A DNA stretch of 64,000 bases, from positions 8,060,001 to 8,124,000 of the forward strand of contig JANTQA010000032.1 of NCBI GenBank assembly GCA_027625915.1, read 5' to 3'. A model generated the notes under the pieces. That model was given only the letters and a program-made list of their open reading frames with translations, was not told where the DNA came from and did not search any database. A program made the position numbers and the translations under genes. Shown piece by piece: positions 22,398 through 40,786 of the stretch. This DNA comes from Anaeramoeba flamelloides (taxonomy: Eukaryota; Metamonada; Anaeramoebidae). Within the stretch, counting starts at the first letter, position 1, and each line of letters begins with the position of its first letter.

Positions 22398-24284
22398 TAA
22401 AAAGAACCCCATTTGCCAATCTCAAAAAAAAACCAATAATTTGTATTCTAAGATATCTGAAATAATTCTTTTTTATATGCTAAGTCAATTTTATCTCGGT
22501 AGAATTAAGTTTGAGTATTTTATATAACTCAAATTCAATTTTTAAAATTCTTTATCTAATTAAAAACTTTTTAAAAAATCATAAGTAATTTTTGACAAAT
22601 AAATAAAAAAAAAAAAAGAAACGAAATTTTCAAAGACTGACAATAAAAATGATCTCCAAAACTCATATACAACATCAACTAAATCCCAATTCAAAATTGT
22701 TAACACACCAAAATTCGATTTGTGAAAAAAAAAACTTATTTAATCAATTCAAGAAGATTTACCAAATTAGGTCATTCACTAATTGAAATGTTAACACTTT
22801 TTTATAAAGTACAATACTCACAAAACAATCAATAAATGTATATCAATATAAATAAATCATGGGTGTATTTCAAATTTTGGAGAGACCAAAACAAAAAAAT
22901 TGATTAGTAAATTTGTTTAAATTCTATTAGGAATTATTGATAGACCAAATGGTTAGATACTACCAACTAATTGTTTTGAGTTCTATTTGGAACAACTCAA
23001 CTTTAACATAATATCAATTGTTCAAAAAAAATTTGATCGAACGAAATAGATTATGTAATTCAAACTATAAAATGAAAAAAAAAAACTAAAAGATGAAAAA
23101 TGATTTTCATATTTTAAAAAAAGCAAAATTATCGCCAATCTCAATGAAATTGTATTATTGTGATTGTTTGGAAGGTTTTAGCTGTGTGAGGCATTTTGAA
23201 TTTTAGTTTATAACATGGCGTCTCTTTAAATATTGTTTTAGTTTTGAAATGTTTACAAGATAAGAGGAATTATTACCTAGCAAAAAAACACGAAAAATTG
23301 AAAATTATAGAACACCATTTTGAGGTTTGTGGATACAAAAAACTTTCCAGACTTTAGTGACCAACTCATTAAAGAGAAGAAACTCACATAAACATTCCTT
23401 TTTTTCTTAAAATAACAAATTAATTACTAATAGCGGAAAAATAAACCACAATTTTTTTTTGGTGTTGTTTCATTCCACAGTTGTTTCGATAACGCATGTT
23501 GAATATTTTTTTTGTGTTTTTCAAATTTATCTGTGTTATTTTTGTAAATAAATGTTTTTTTTTTTTTATAGATTTTCTTTTTTTCTTTAAATATGGTTCT
23601 ATGTTATTATTTTGTTGTTATGGAAAAATATAGTTCAGAGTAACTATACTTTCAAATCAAACACTGTTTTCAATAGATCATATTATCAAAGTTTTTTTTC
23701 TACAACCTTCAAGACGAATCTCCGCTTAAAAAAGATCTAATTCACAAAAATTTAAACAAAACAACAAAATCCACAACAAACAAATCTTTAAATTTGAATA
23801 AATACAAAAAAAAAACATAAAAAGGATAAAAAGGGTTTCTTAAAAACTTTTTTACTGATATATTCACATATTGCAAAAATGAGATAATAATTTTTCAAAG
23901 TTTTTTGAAATTAAAATGAAAAAAAAATTCATTTCATTTTTCTTTTTTCCTTTAATCAATCGTCTTCAAATCTTATATTGTAATTGGGTGTTTTTTTTTT
24001 TATTTGGTTCTTTTTTTTTGCCCTCCATTGGAAGGGATAAAATCCTCAGTGAAGTAATATTTCATAATGAATTAAAAGTGAATTTGGCATTATTTTATTT
24101 GATTAAAATTAGACAAGAACACGCCCAATGATCAAATTATTTAAAAATCAATTCTTTTTCAAATATTTTCCTAATGAGTGCAAATTAAGTCTCTTATAAG
24201 ATCAATTTTTATTGGTTATCTCAAGATCTTATATTTTTTCAATCAATTCGAAGAAAGAAAAATTATTTCTTTTTTTACTACAAG
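22398..24284. other. Gene-free AT-rich stretch
   Basis: No supported gene. A frame ending at 24131 contains GRDKILSEVIFHNELK and ALFYLIKIRQEHAQ, but starts in a Phe-rich run and has no recognisable domain. Confidence 0.45.
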
Positions 24285-24403
24285 AATGACAATATTTTGG
24301 TCAAGACCGGCTTTGCTGTTAAAAAAGAAGATAACTTTACTCACATGAATTTTCAACAACAATTCAAAAAAAAAAACAATACCAATAATTATCTTAACAA
24401 CAG
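24285..24403 (+). CDS. Possible internal exon, unrecognised
   Basis: Open frame of 39 codons between an acceptor-like TTTTTTTACTACAAG and a consensus donor ACAG|GTAAGA. The peptide begins NDNILVKTGFAVKKEDNFTH and then becomes Gln/Lys/Asn-rich. No start codon or partner exon is certain, and no family is recognised. Confidence 0.2.
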
Positions 24404-25099
24404 GTAAGAACACTTTATTCCAAAAACAACAGTTGAAGTTTGAAAAAAAATATTTATTGAAGTCAACACGGGTTATTTATACAACTGTATTATTTTTTTT
24501 CTCTTGAAGATAATTCTAATAGTTTACAAAAATATCATTTTCAATTTGAATGTTATATTTTTAAAATTGGACTGTCAACACAATTTTCACTTAAAGCCAT
24601 TCATAAATTTTAAAAGTTTACGTTATTAATTTAAAGTTTTTTTGAAAATATAATATTTACAAATCAATATTCACTCATTTTGAAAAAAAGCTAATTAGGA
24701 AACATTTGTTTGTATTAGTACGATTTGAATTTTTTAGTTTTTTTTTATTTTTTTTTATTTTGAAAAAGTTTTTTTGGCGATTCAAAAATTCCCCTAATTT
24801 CCAATTTTTCCCCTTTAGAATGAATAACTTAGCTTAAAAGATCAACAAAAAAAAACCAGTTGTGGACACTTCTCACTGGATAACAAATAAAATAAACGTC
24901 TTAAAGGCAAATAACTTTCCAAACTACAACATACAACAAAATAAATTAGCATTCAAAAATCAAAAAAGCAAGAATGAAAAAAAAGATCTTTGAAAACCAA
25001 AAGAATGAGAAATCCAAAATTCAAACATATCGTGATATGAGTTTGCGCAACCATAATCACAAAAAAGATCCTTATTTATTTCAAAATACCAACAAATAT

Positions 25100-25432
25100 T
25101 GTTATTTAAATTATAAGTGGGGAAAAATTTTCACTTCCTTTTCCATATATTTCTTTTATAAAAGAAGTTCTCAAACAAATAGATTGTAAATAGAAAACTC
25201 TATTTTACACAGGAAATTGAAAATGAAGTGAAAATTTTTCTAGGTTCATAATTCAAAAACTTGTACTCATCTTTGCACAATAAGAGTGAAAAGAATAATC
25301 AATTCCTTTTTACCATATTTTTCTTTTACAAATTGAGTTTTGAAAGAAGCAGAGGGATTTATTTTAATTGTAAAAGCTTTATTTGAAATTGGAAATTAAA
25401 AATAAAGTGAAAATTTTTTCGCCTTTCTTATT
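25100..25432. repeat. Local imperfect tandem duplication
   Basis: CCATATATTTCTTTTATAAA...AAGTGAAAATTTTT at 25143-25235 recurs at 25313-25420 as CCATATTTTTCTTTTACAAA...AAGTGAAAATTTTT. Within the unit, GAAAAATTTTCACTTC is inverted. No coding frame is conserved between copies. Confidence 0.45.
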
Positions 25433-25468
25433 CAAATACCAGGAGAAAGGAGAAGCTTTTTGATATAA

Positions 25469-25642
25469 CCTTTTCAACTTTCAGAGGATGGAAAATTATG
25501 GGTGAGATTGGTAAGTTCATTCAATTTTCTTTTTTGTTATTTTTTTGAAGGAACATTTAAAAGTTTTTGTAACAATAAAAGAAAGAATGAAAGTTTGATT
25601 TGGGCCCAACTCCAGTATAACGAATATGATGACTTTATGTAA
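25469..25642 (+). CDS. Possible terminal exon abutting tRNA-Pro
   Basis: Open frame of 57 codons beginning PFQLSEDGKLWVRL and ending KNESLIWAQLQYNEYDDFM, with TAA at 25640-25642 immediately before the tRNA. An internal acceptor-like TTTCAG (25481-25484) and donor-like GTAAGT (25511) offer alternative splicing with a 40-nt intron. No ATG starts the frame and no family is recognised. Confidence 0.2.
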   Translation, partial: PFQLSEDGKLWVRLVSSFNFLFCYFFEGTFKSFCNNKRKNESLIWAQLQYNEYDDFM

Positions 25643-25713
25643 GGCCTAATAGTTTAGTGGAAGAATGGTAGTTTAGGGAACTATTGACCCGTGTTCGATT
25701 CTCGGTTAGGCCC
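25643..25713 (+). tRNA. tRNA-Pro(AGG)
   Basis: A 71-nt cloverleaf without intron. The acceptor stem GGCCTAA/TTAGGCC is perfect, the D stem is GTTT/GAAT, and the anticodon stem is GTAGT/ACTAT. The loop TTAGGGA gives anticodon AGG; position 34 is A and would be read as inosine. The T stem CCGTG/CTCGG has one T-T mismatch around loop TTCGATT. The discriminator is C, as usual for eukaryotic tRNA-Pro. Confidence 0.92.
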
Positions 25714-25714
25714 C

Positions 25715-25721
25715 TTTTTTT
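25715..25721 (+). terminator. Pol III terminator of tRNA-Pro
   Basis: A run of seven T residues starting two bases after the discriminator. Confidence 0.8.
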
Positions 25722-26748
25722 ATACTTTTTTTTTTTATGTAGGTGTTTGTTCTTTAGAAATTAATGTATCATTATAACCTTAATTTAGCTACAATTAGGT
25801 TGTGAATTATTTAAATGGAAACAATAAAAAAATAATTTTACATTTTTTTTCAAAGATTTTTGAAAAGAAAAAGAATTTCTAAAATAAAAGATGATGATCT
25901 CTGATCAACAAATCGAAAACAATATGAAAATGGTCTGATTTTTTTGTAATTTTATTCCATTTTTTTTTAATTCCATCAAGAGTCAAACAACAAATAAATA
26001 AAACAAGATCAGAATTTTAAAAAATAAGAGAAACTATTTTTTAAAGAAGAACATCAAGAAAATTTCTCAATAATTTACAATTTTACACATCAATTTATGA
26101 AACTACGATTATAAATTTTATTACTATTATGAAAACGTCAAAAAAAAAAAAAAAAATTTTTTAAAAAAATTCATAATTTCGAAACAAAAAAACTTTTCAA
26201 GCTTTCTTCGAAATGGGCAATGTTCGTCCACAAAGATCGAAGATCAAATTTTTTGAATTTGTAATAGAATATCTGGTTTTTTGAATAAAAAAGGAAAAAA
26301 TATTTCTTCTCTTTTTCAAGTAAAAACATTCACAAAATGGATGTTAATGGGAAGAATTTGATTTGTCAAAAATCAAGAACAACAAGGCGTTAAAAACATT
26401 AAGAAAAACTGTTTTATTGAATACATTAACACTTTCTCATTATTTAAGATTCCAAAAAAAAAACTGTAACAAAGCAAAAGAGAACAATTGTCAAACTACA
26501 AATTGATTTTTTTTGTTAAAAACAAAAAGAAATATTTGCAAAATAAAAAAATAATAATTTTCTCTAATGAGATTCCGCAAACTTTACTTGAGATAATACT
26601 TAGTGAACCAATTTAACAAAAAATCACCATTAGTACGTTAAAACGAATTGCCAACTTGGATTCTCAGAATCTCAATAAAGGAAATTCGGAACAAAAAATG
26701 AGGAATAATCATTTTATTTATTTTTTATTTCCTTAACTTTTTGCTTAT
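25722..26748. other. Gene-free stretch upstream of the G-beta gene
   Basis: No gene seen. A 12-codon upstream frame (ATG at 26698, TAA at 26734-26736) would precede the G-beta start if transcription begins before it; its role is unknown. Confidence 0.45.
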
Positions 26749-33495
<6,747 letters not shown>

Positions 33496-34729
33496 AGATC
33501 TTTTTACAATTTTAATAACCAGCATCCCCAATACTATTTTTATTTTTAGCTTGAGATTTGATATTTATTATTATTTTTGAAGATTTAATTTTTTTTTTTG
33601 TATATCAATCAAATAATTATTTTGGAACATCATTGAATGAATCAAAAAAAAATATTGATTTTTAAATTTTTGTTCTTTTTCAATTCTTTTTTCAATTCAG
33701 TTTTCTTTTTTTTCTTTCTTCTTATTTAACAAAAAATTGATAATATTTGTATTATAAAAACAAAACTTTGTTTGAAATTTTGTTTTTAATTTGAAAAATA
33801 TTTCTAATCCAAAAAAAACAATATTAAATTATATTTTACAAATAATATTTATTATTATTATTAAATTCGTAATTTTAATTAAAATAAAAATAAAAAAATT
33901 ATCTTTAAATTTTTCATTTATTTCTCTACTATTAACAGATCAATCCAGGTTAAGTTTTCAAAATTTTGTTAAAAAAAATTTCTAGTTTTTTACCTTTTCT
34001 AACATAAACTTTTTTTTAGGAAAAGGGAAATAGTTGTAATGTGAGAATTACCTGTGTTTTTCGAGTTTGAATGGATATTAGAAGAAAAAATTTTATTTTG
34101 AAATTTTTAAAATTGAAATCGTTTTTTGATTTTTTCTTTTTTTATCTTTTTTTTTTGATATCTAATTCATTTGCAAAATTTTTTTTATTAAAAGATCTAT
34201 AGTCACTTGGTAAAAATGTATTATTCTAATGTTTTTGAAATAGCGAAAATGATTGGAGAAAAATCAGATTTGATTTTTATTGGAATTGTATTTGAGATCT
34301 TCAATTGAAGATCAAAATGAACATTGTTGATTTTTTCTAGTCATATCAAAAAAATATTGATTTTTCATTTTTAATTGAAAATATATTGGTTTCTAAGATT
34401 TACTTGATATGGATATCAAATATTATCTGATAGTGTATTTTTCTACTTATTTTTTATCCGTTTTTCAAATTACCAATTATAAAAAATTAATGATATTTGA
34501 AAAAAAAGTTTGGGATCTTTTGATAGTAACATATCTGTCACCAGTGTCGTATCAAGATATAGAAAAAAGTTTACGATTGAACTAAAAAATAATATTTTTA
34601 CAAAGTTTTTTAATAAAAAATCCTAATATTGAATTTATTGCTTGTAACTCTTCGGATTATTTTCACTTCACTGAAATAAATAGATTTTTTTCTTAATTAT
34701 TGATGTATAATTACCAAAATAAAAAGTAT
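33496..34729. other. 3' flank of the G-beta gene
   Basis: AT-rich with A/T runs. Contains no supported gene. Confidence 0.5.
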
Positions 34730-35265
34730 TACTTAAAGTTATCAGTTGAATTTTATAAATTGTCAAAAACTATTTTGGTAGATCTTTGAATTTAATACAA
34801 TGATTGTTTTTCTCAGATTGATTTGTTAATATAAAAAGAAAAAATTGATTTGAACCTTTCTTTGATTAAATAAAGAAATTATAATTTTTTTTTCAAATTT
34901 TAAAATAATTATAGTACTTTTTTACAAAATTAAGTACTTTTTATACTGGGTTATTTCAAAGAAATGTCATTTTATTTTTTAGAAATATATTTTATATCGT
35001 TTAATATGTTGGTAATTAGATATCTTTCTTCTTCCACATAAATATTTTTTTTTTACTAATTCAGAAATATATTCGGAAATTTAAACTTATTTCAAAATCA
35101 GAAAAATGAGATCAAAATTTGGAAAAAAATAATTCATTTATGAAAATAATATTCAAAGTTAATATATTATTACTGTATTTTTTTATCTAGTTTTCAATTC
35201 CAAACTGCTATAATTTTTCTTTGTATTTGCTATTAAATTTACTAAAAAAATTTTTTGAAACATTA
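34730..35265. repeat. Dispersed repeat family C, copy 2
   Basis: Matches 20560-21120 (see that entry for shared blocks), with scattered small gaps. No coding frame. Confidence 0.5.
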
Positions 35266-36659
35266 CACTGACATAAACATTATTAAATCTCAAAAATACC
35301 CAAAAATTAAATTGTTAAGATATATGTAAAATATTTATTGTGTTTCAAAAGATTCGATTTAATAAAATTATTAATTTGCTTGATTGCTGATATTAAAACA
35401 AATTTTTATTCATCTATCGAATAAAAAATAAATCTTGGAAATCCCAATTCTCATAGGGAAAATCCAAAATGTCTGATTTTCAATATTTCGAGTTGTTTTT
35501 AGCCAGTTCTTTGATAAACAATCTGAGGAAAGATGATTAAAATTTAATCAAATTTATTTTCCAATCAAAAATTTTCAGGCAAGATTTACAAACCCTTATG
35601 AATGAAAAAAATATTATAATTTGTTATGTGTAAGTGAACATTATTTTGTTTTTTTAGTGTTATACTCTTATATTTGATATTATTATTAATCTCTGTTTGA
35701 GGTTTTATATGTTTAAATTTGAAAAAACAATTATATTGTACAGGACGCGATAACATTTTATTTTGGTTCTTATCTGATCACAGTTACTGATAAATTCAAA
35801 TTTATACTTAAAATTTATAGATCAATTTCGATTTTTGTAATCTAGGCGCTTCGCTTCGAAAACAACTAAAGAGAAAGAATCTTTGAAATAAAACCAATTT
35901 TAAAAAATTTTCTTGGCATTTAAAAGAATAAAAAACTTTCATTCAAAACATGGGTGAAAAGATTTAAAAAGGAAAATGAAGTTAAAATTTTCATTATTTA
36001 TTTGAATTAATCAGTAAACTTAATATGGGGTTTAAAAGTTTTTCAATAAGAAAAATTTTGCAATTTTATTTTTTTTTACCAGCTATGTGGTTTATAAAAC
36101 TGTAATGACTGGTTATTTGTAAAGGAAATGTATCAAAAAAAAAAAAGAATAATTCTGCTAAACTACTAATTTTAGGATAACGTTCATACTCATGAGGATG
36201 TTGATTTATTCTGCTCTTTCACTTTCACTTCTCAAGAAGAGTTTTCACACGGAAGAAATTGGACAACACAAAAAACCTTTAATTGTCATCTTTACTTATT
36301 CAGGCACACTTTTTTTCATTTTTTTTCAATGAAAAGGAAAATTGAAAATAACAAAAAAAATAATTGCAAAAAAATAGCATTTGTGGATTTTCAAGTGCAT
36401 GTCCAAATTTGAAAACATTCCAAATTAGTCAATGAACTGTAAAAAATAATTGAGAATGAATTTGAGGAATTATTATGTGTTTTCAGAGATTTGAAATGGA
36501 CTTTCAGTAATATTAAAATTAAATTTTGGCATGATCGAAGAAGGTAAATATTTGTGAAAATTGTGAAAATCATTGGAATTATGAAAATATCCCATTTTTT
36601 CGAAAAGAAATTCTCAGCGTTTAAATTTCATTGAGGTTATAGAACTCTTCCAAGAGCTT

Positions 36660-36868
36660 TTTTATCAACAAATTTATCCATTTTTCACCTGGAAAAATAG
36701 TCCTTAACTTCAGAAAAATAAAAAAATAAATTGTCTAATATTTCCTAATTCAACCAATCTGAAAAATCTTATTGTACCAAAGATCAATCAGCTGAGAACC
36801 AAAAAACCATATCCTTACATCATAAACAAAGCTATTTTGTTTTTATTCTTGAGCGATTGTAAACCTTA
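36660..36868. mobile_element. Family D element, partial copy (right arm)
   Basis: ATAAATTGTCTAATATTTCC, GATCAATCAGCTGAGAACCA and GCGATTGTAAACC-TTAA match the right arm of the complete copy beginning at 36865. The two copies share the TTAA at 36865-36868, so they sit back to back. The left arm of this copy is missing or unrecognisable. Confidence 0.55.
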
Positions 36869-37428
36869 AGGTTTACAATCTCTGAAATTTGAAAAAAGAT
36901 TATCTTGTGTCGTTTGTTACCACATGTTAATTTGGTTCTTAACTGATCGATCTTGTACTTGGTATGGATTTTAATAGTGTTCCAAAATGGTAATTTTTGA
37001 CAAATTTATTTTTTTTTTTTCCCAAATCCGATTTGAAGAGTGTAAGATTAATAGATTGATAGCTGTTCAAGAATAACTTTTGAATTTTGGGTTGTTGAAA
37101 AGAATCTGTATTTACTTTTTTGTCAATTAATCAAATGAAAAAATAACATTTTTTAAAAGCTCCCAATAAAACCAAACTTAATAAAAAATTTCAATCAACA
37201 ACCTACAAACCACATTTTTTTATAACTTAAGTTATCCAGACAATTAATCTTAAACTCTTCAAATCGGATTTGGGAAAAAAAAAAAATAAATTGTCAAAAA
37301 TTTCCATTTTGAACCACTTTTATAATCCATACCAAGTACAAGATCGATCAGCTAAGAACCAAATCGACAACTCAAGGCACCCTACACAAGATAATCTTTT
37401 TTCAAATTTCAGGGATTGTAATCCTTAA
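36865..37428. mobile_element. Family D foldback element with TTAA ends
   Basis: A 564-bp palindromic element. The left end is TTAA-GGTTTACAATCTCTG and the right end is GGGATTGTAATCC-TTAA. The arms match over at least 200 bp, including GAAATTTGAAAAAAGATTAT, CTGATCGATCTTGTACTTGG and CCCAAATCCGATTTGAAGAG. No coding frame. TTAA at both ends fits piggyBac-type insertion, with non-autonomous status by inference. A diverged relative lies at 60607-61160. Confidence 0.7.
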
Positions 37429-37800
37429 GACACTAAAAAAAGGTTACTTTTTTAAAACAATTTGATATTATGTTCCAATTTCTGTTTCTTAAACCTAAAA
37501 TCAGACCTTTAAAAAGCTTTTCACACTTTAAAAGCATTTGAAAGTTTGACAAACTGTCTGAAAAGGTTGTCAACCATGTAAAAGTCATGATCTTGTTTGT
37601 GATTAAGTCCAAAAAACTGACCATTTTTTTAATTTTCATTACTTTTAATATAATTCTTACGTAAAAAAAGTTTTCCAAAAACTTTACTGTAAGTTTTTTT
37701 GTTTTGAATAAATTCTTCACTCAATAATTTTAAAATACAGTAACTCAAAAATATAAAAACATAAAAACTCTTTTGTTTTAAAAAAATTAACCGACTGCAA

Positions 37801-40749
37801 ATGACAGAATGGATCGAATTAGAATCTGAAAATGGAAAACCTTTATATTATAATAAGGTCTTAAAAATATCAACAACCCAAAAACCACAAACCGGGACGA
37901 TTGTGAAAGAATCAAAGAACAAGCTCAACGATCAATTAAGCCAAAATTTAAGAAATTCGTTAAAATCCAATTGGGTTGTGAAACAAACAAAAGAAGGACA
38001 AAAATATTATTTAAACACCTCGACAGGTGTTTCAACTTGGACAAAGCCAAAAGAACTTGAACTTGAGGAAGAATTTGAAAAAAGTAAAGGTCAAAGCAAA
38101 AGCGGGAATGAAAATGATTCCCAAAATGTTGTTATAAAAGAAAATGAAAATGAAAAAGAAAACGAAAAAGAAAAGAAACAAAAAAAATTGACGAAAGAAG
38201 AAAGAGTCAAGATCTTTAAAGAATTATTAGAATCAGCAAATTTAACACTTGGCTCAAGGTGGAGTGATGCAAACAATTTAATTTCGAAAGATAAACGATT
38301 TAATATTTTGGAATCTTTTAGTGAAAGGAAAAGGGTATTCAATGAATTCCTTCAGGAAAAAAGATACATTGAATCTGTAAGTAACCAGACCCTCTTTTTT
38401 TTTTTAACTTTTTTTTTTATTTTTTTCTTCCTTCTTCCAATTTTATAAAACGAATACAGCCGTTTTATAAAATTTATGGACAAAAGTATTCAAAATTGTT
38501 ACTCAAACTGCTTTAAATAGCGAGTCTAACAATTCGAGTAACCGCTTTTGAGACTTTTGGTGCTTAATTTTTTAAAAAAATTTCAACTTTTTTGAGAGAT
38601 ACTTTTCAAAAACAAAATACCAATCTAAAATTATTCAAGTCTAAGATTTTCTTCTGTTGAAATTTCTTCACTTGAAGGAAATTGTTTTAATTCAGGAAAA
38701 AACCAATTTAATTAGATTTAATTCAAATTGTAATTGCTATACAACCACCTAGATTTAACAAAGTCAAGATTTTGTGAGATTACTTTTTTACAAATGACTC
38801 ATTTGAAAAAGATATAAAAAAGTAAAAAAATCGAGTGGATCTGAAAAAGTGCGAAAAAGAGATCCTTCAAAACTAGTACTTGAATTAAAAATTATTATTT
38901 ACACCCCTTTAAATGTAAAAATTGATTTTTACTAATATTATTGTTTTATAAAAACTCATTAATTTTAAAATTCAAATTTTAGTGGTTCACTTTTTTTAAA
39001 ATCTCCCTTATACCTTTCAAATTTTAAATCAATTAATTTTCAAAGAGCAATTCCAAAAATTGTTAATAGCTCAACACCAAACTGTAATACTTTGATCGTT
39101 AAACATTTTTATGATACTTTGTAAAACTTTGAGTTTTCTTTTTGAACAAAGTATAGTAGCGTTTCTAACACATACAACCCACTTTAGATCGTAACGAAAA
39201 TTTAACCCGTTGCTCACAATATTGGCACACTGAAGAGAAAAGAAATATGTAAATAGGCTTAATAACAACATATAAACTCGAAATAATGTTCTAAAAATCA
39301 ATTTTAAAAAAGGAATTATTAAGTTATTGAAAGATTAACAATGGCTTTTTTGTCAAAAAAAAGAGAAAAAGATCTTTTTATGAATTTTAACAAAAAAAAC
39401 ATTTTATTTCACAAATTTTGTGATTCAGACGAAATTTTTCAAACAAAAGCATTTAATATTTTTGAACCATTTACATTAATTAAAGATCTCACCCCCAAAA
39501 GTTGGTTTATTTCTGAATGTGAGTGTGGTCAAATATATTCCTATGCTTAAATAACTTTGCCTAAAAAAATAAACATTGATTAAATTTTCTGTTAATGTTG
39601 GAAGGCTTTCAATACGGGTTAGTACTACCACTGCACTTTAAACTAATTTCAAAAAATTTAAACTCACACTTTTAAAAAATCCCTTTTCACTTTATTTCCT
39701 TGCCTTCAAAATTATTCCGTTCAAATATTTTGAACTACTGGATACAAATAAACAACCTAAAAACAAAAGTAATAAAATATTTTTAATTTCACAGCTTTTC
39801 AAAAAAGTTATAACTTTTTTAAAAAACCAAGTACCAAAAGTTTCAAAAGCGGTTACTCAAGTTGTTAAACTCACTCTTTTAAGAAGTTTGAGTAACAATG
39901 TTGAAAACTTTTTCTCACTTTTTTAAAACAGCTCTAACAAGAATTCTTTTGTTTTTTTTCTGTAATTGCTTTGATCACTTAACAAACAACTATTTTTAAA
40001 AACAATACAGTCAGTTCCACTTTTAAGGCACAAACTGTCAACTGAAATTTAAGGAACAAAAAAAATCTCAAATTAAGGCACAAAATTCAAATTCTCGTAA
40101 AATAATTTGCGAAAATAAAAAATTCCAAATTATGTTGTCCTAATTTTGAGATTTTTTATGTTTTTTAATTCTCGTTGAAAGTTTGTGCCTTAAAAGTGGA
40201 ACTGACTGTAATAGAAACTTTATTTCTGTCAAAGGTAACCAAAATTTTTTTCAAATATCATTATTTTTGATAATTAGACAATTTGAAGAACAAATATGAA
40301 TTAAGTATAATAATACATATAAAAGAATAGTTGATATCCATCTGAAATAAAACTAATAAAAAAATCAATATATTTTATTAAAAATTGAAGAACCTCAAAA
40401 TTCTTCTAATACAGATTGAGAAAAAATCAACAATGTTCATTTTTCTCTTTAATTGAACATCAAATACAATTTCAATAGAAAACAATCTGACTTTTCTACA
40501 ATCATTTTTACTGTTTCAATAACATTAGAATAACGGGTTTTTGCCTAGCGACTATTGATATTGTGATAAAAAAAAATTTGCAAAAGAATTACAATAAAAA
40601 AAAAATTTATTGAAAAAAAAAGAAAAAATGCAAAAAATGATATCAATTTTGAAAATAAATTTTTTCTTTCTAATATCCATTCAAACCCTTTAAACAAAAG
40701 TAATTTGCATTACAACTGGACTTCGTCAACTGGAAAATGGTTTTTATAA

Positions 40750-40786
<37 letters not shown>

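Noticed and set aside
39341-39550. 69-codon frame in the Prp40 intron
   Set aside because: Cys pairs near its end were examined for a zinc finger but do not form one; the frame length is within chance for this DNA.
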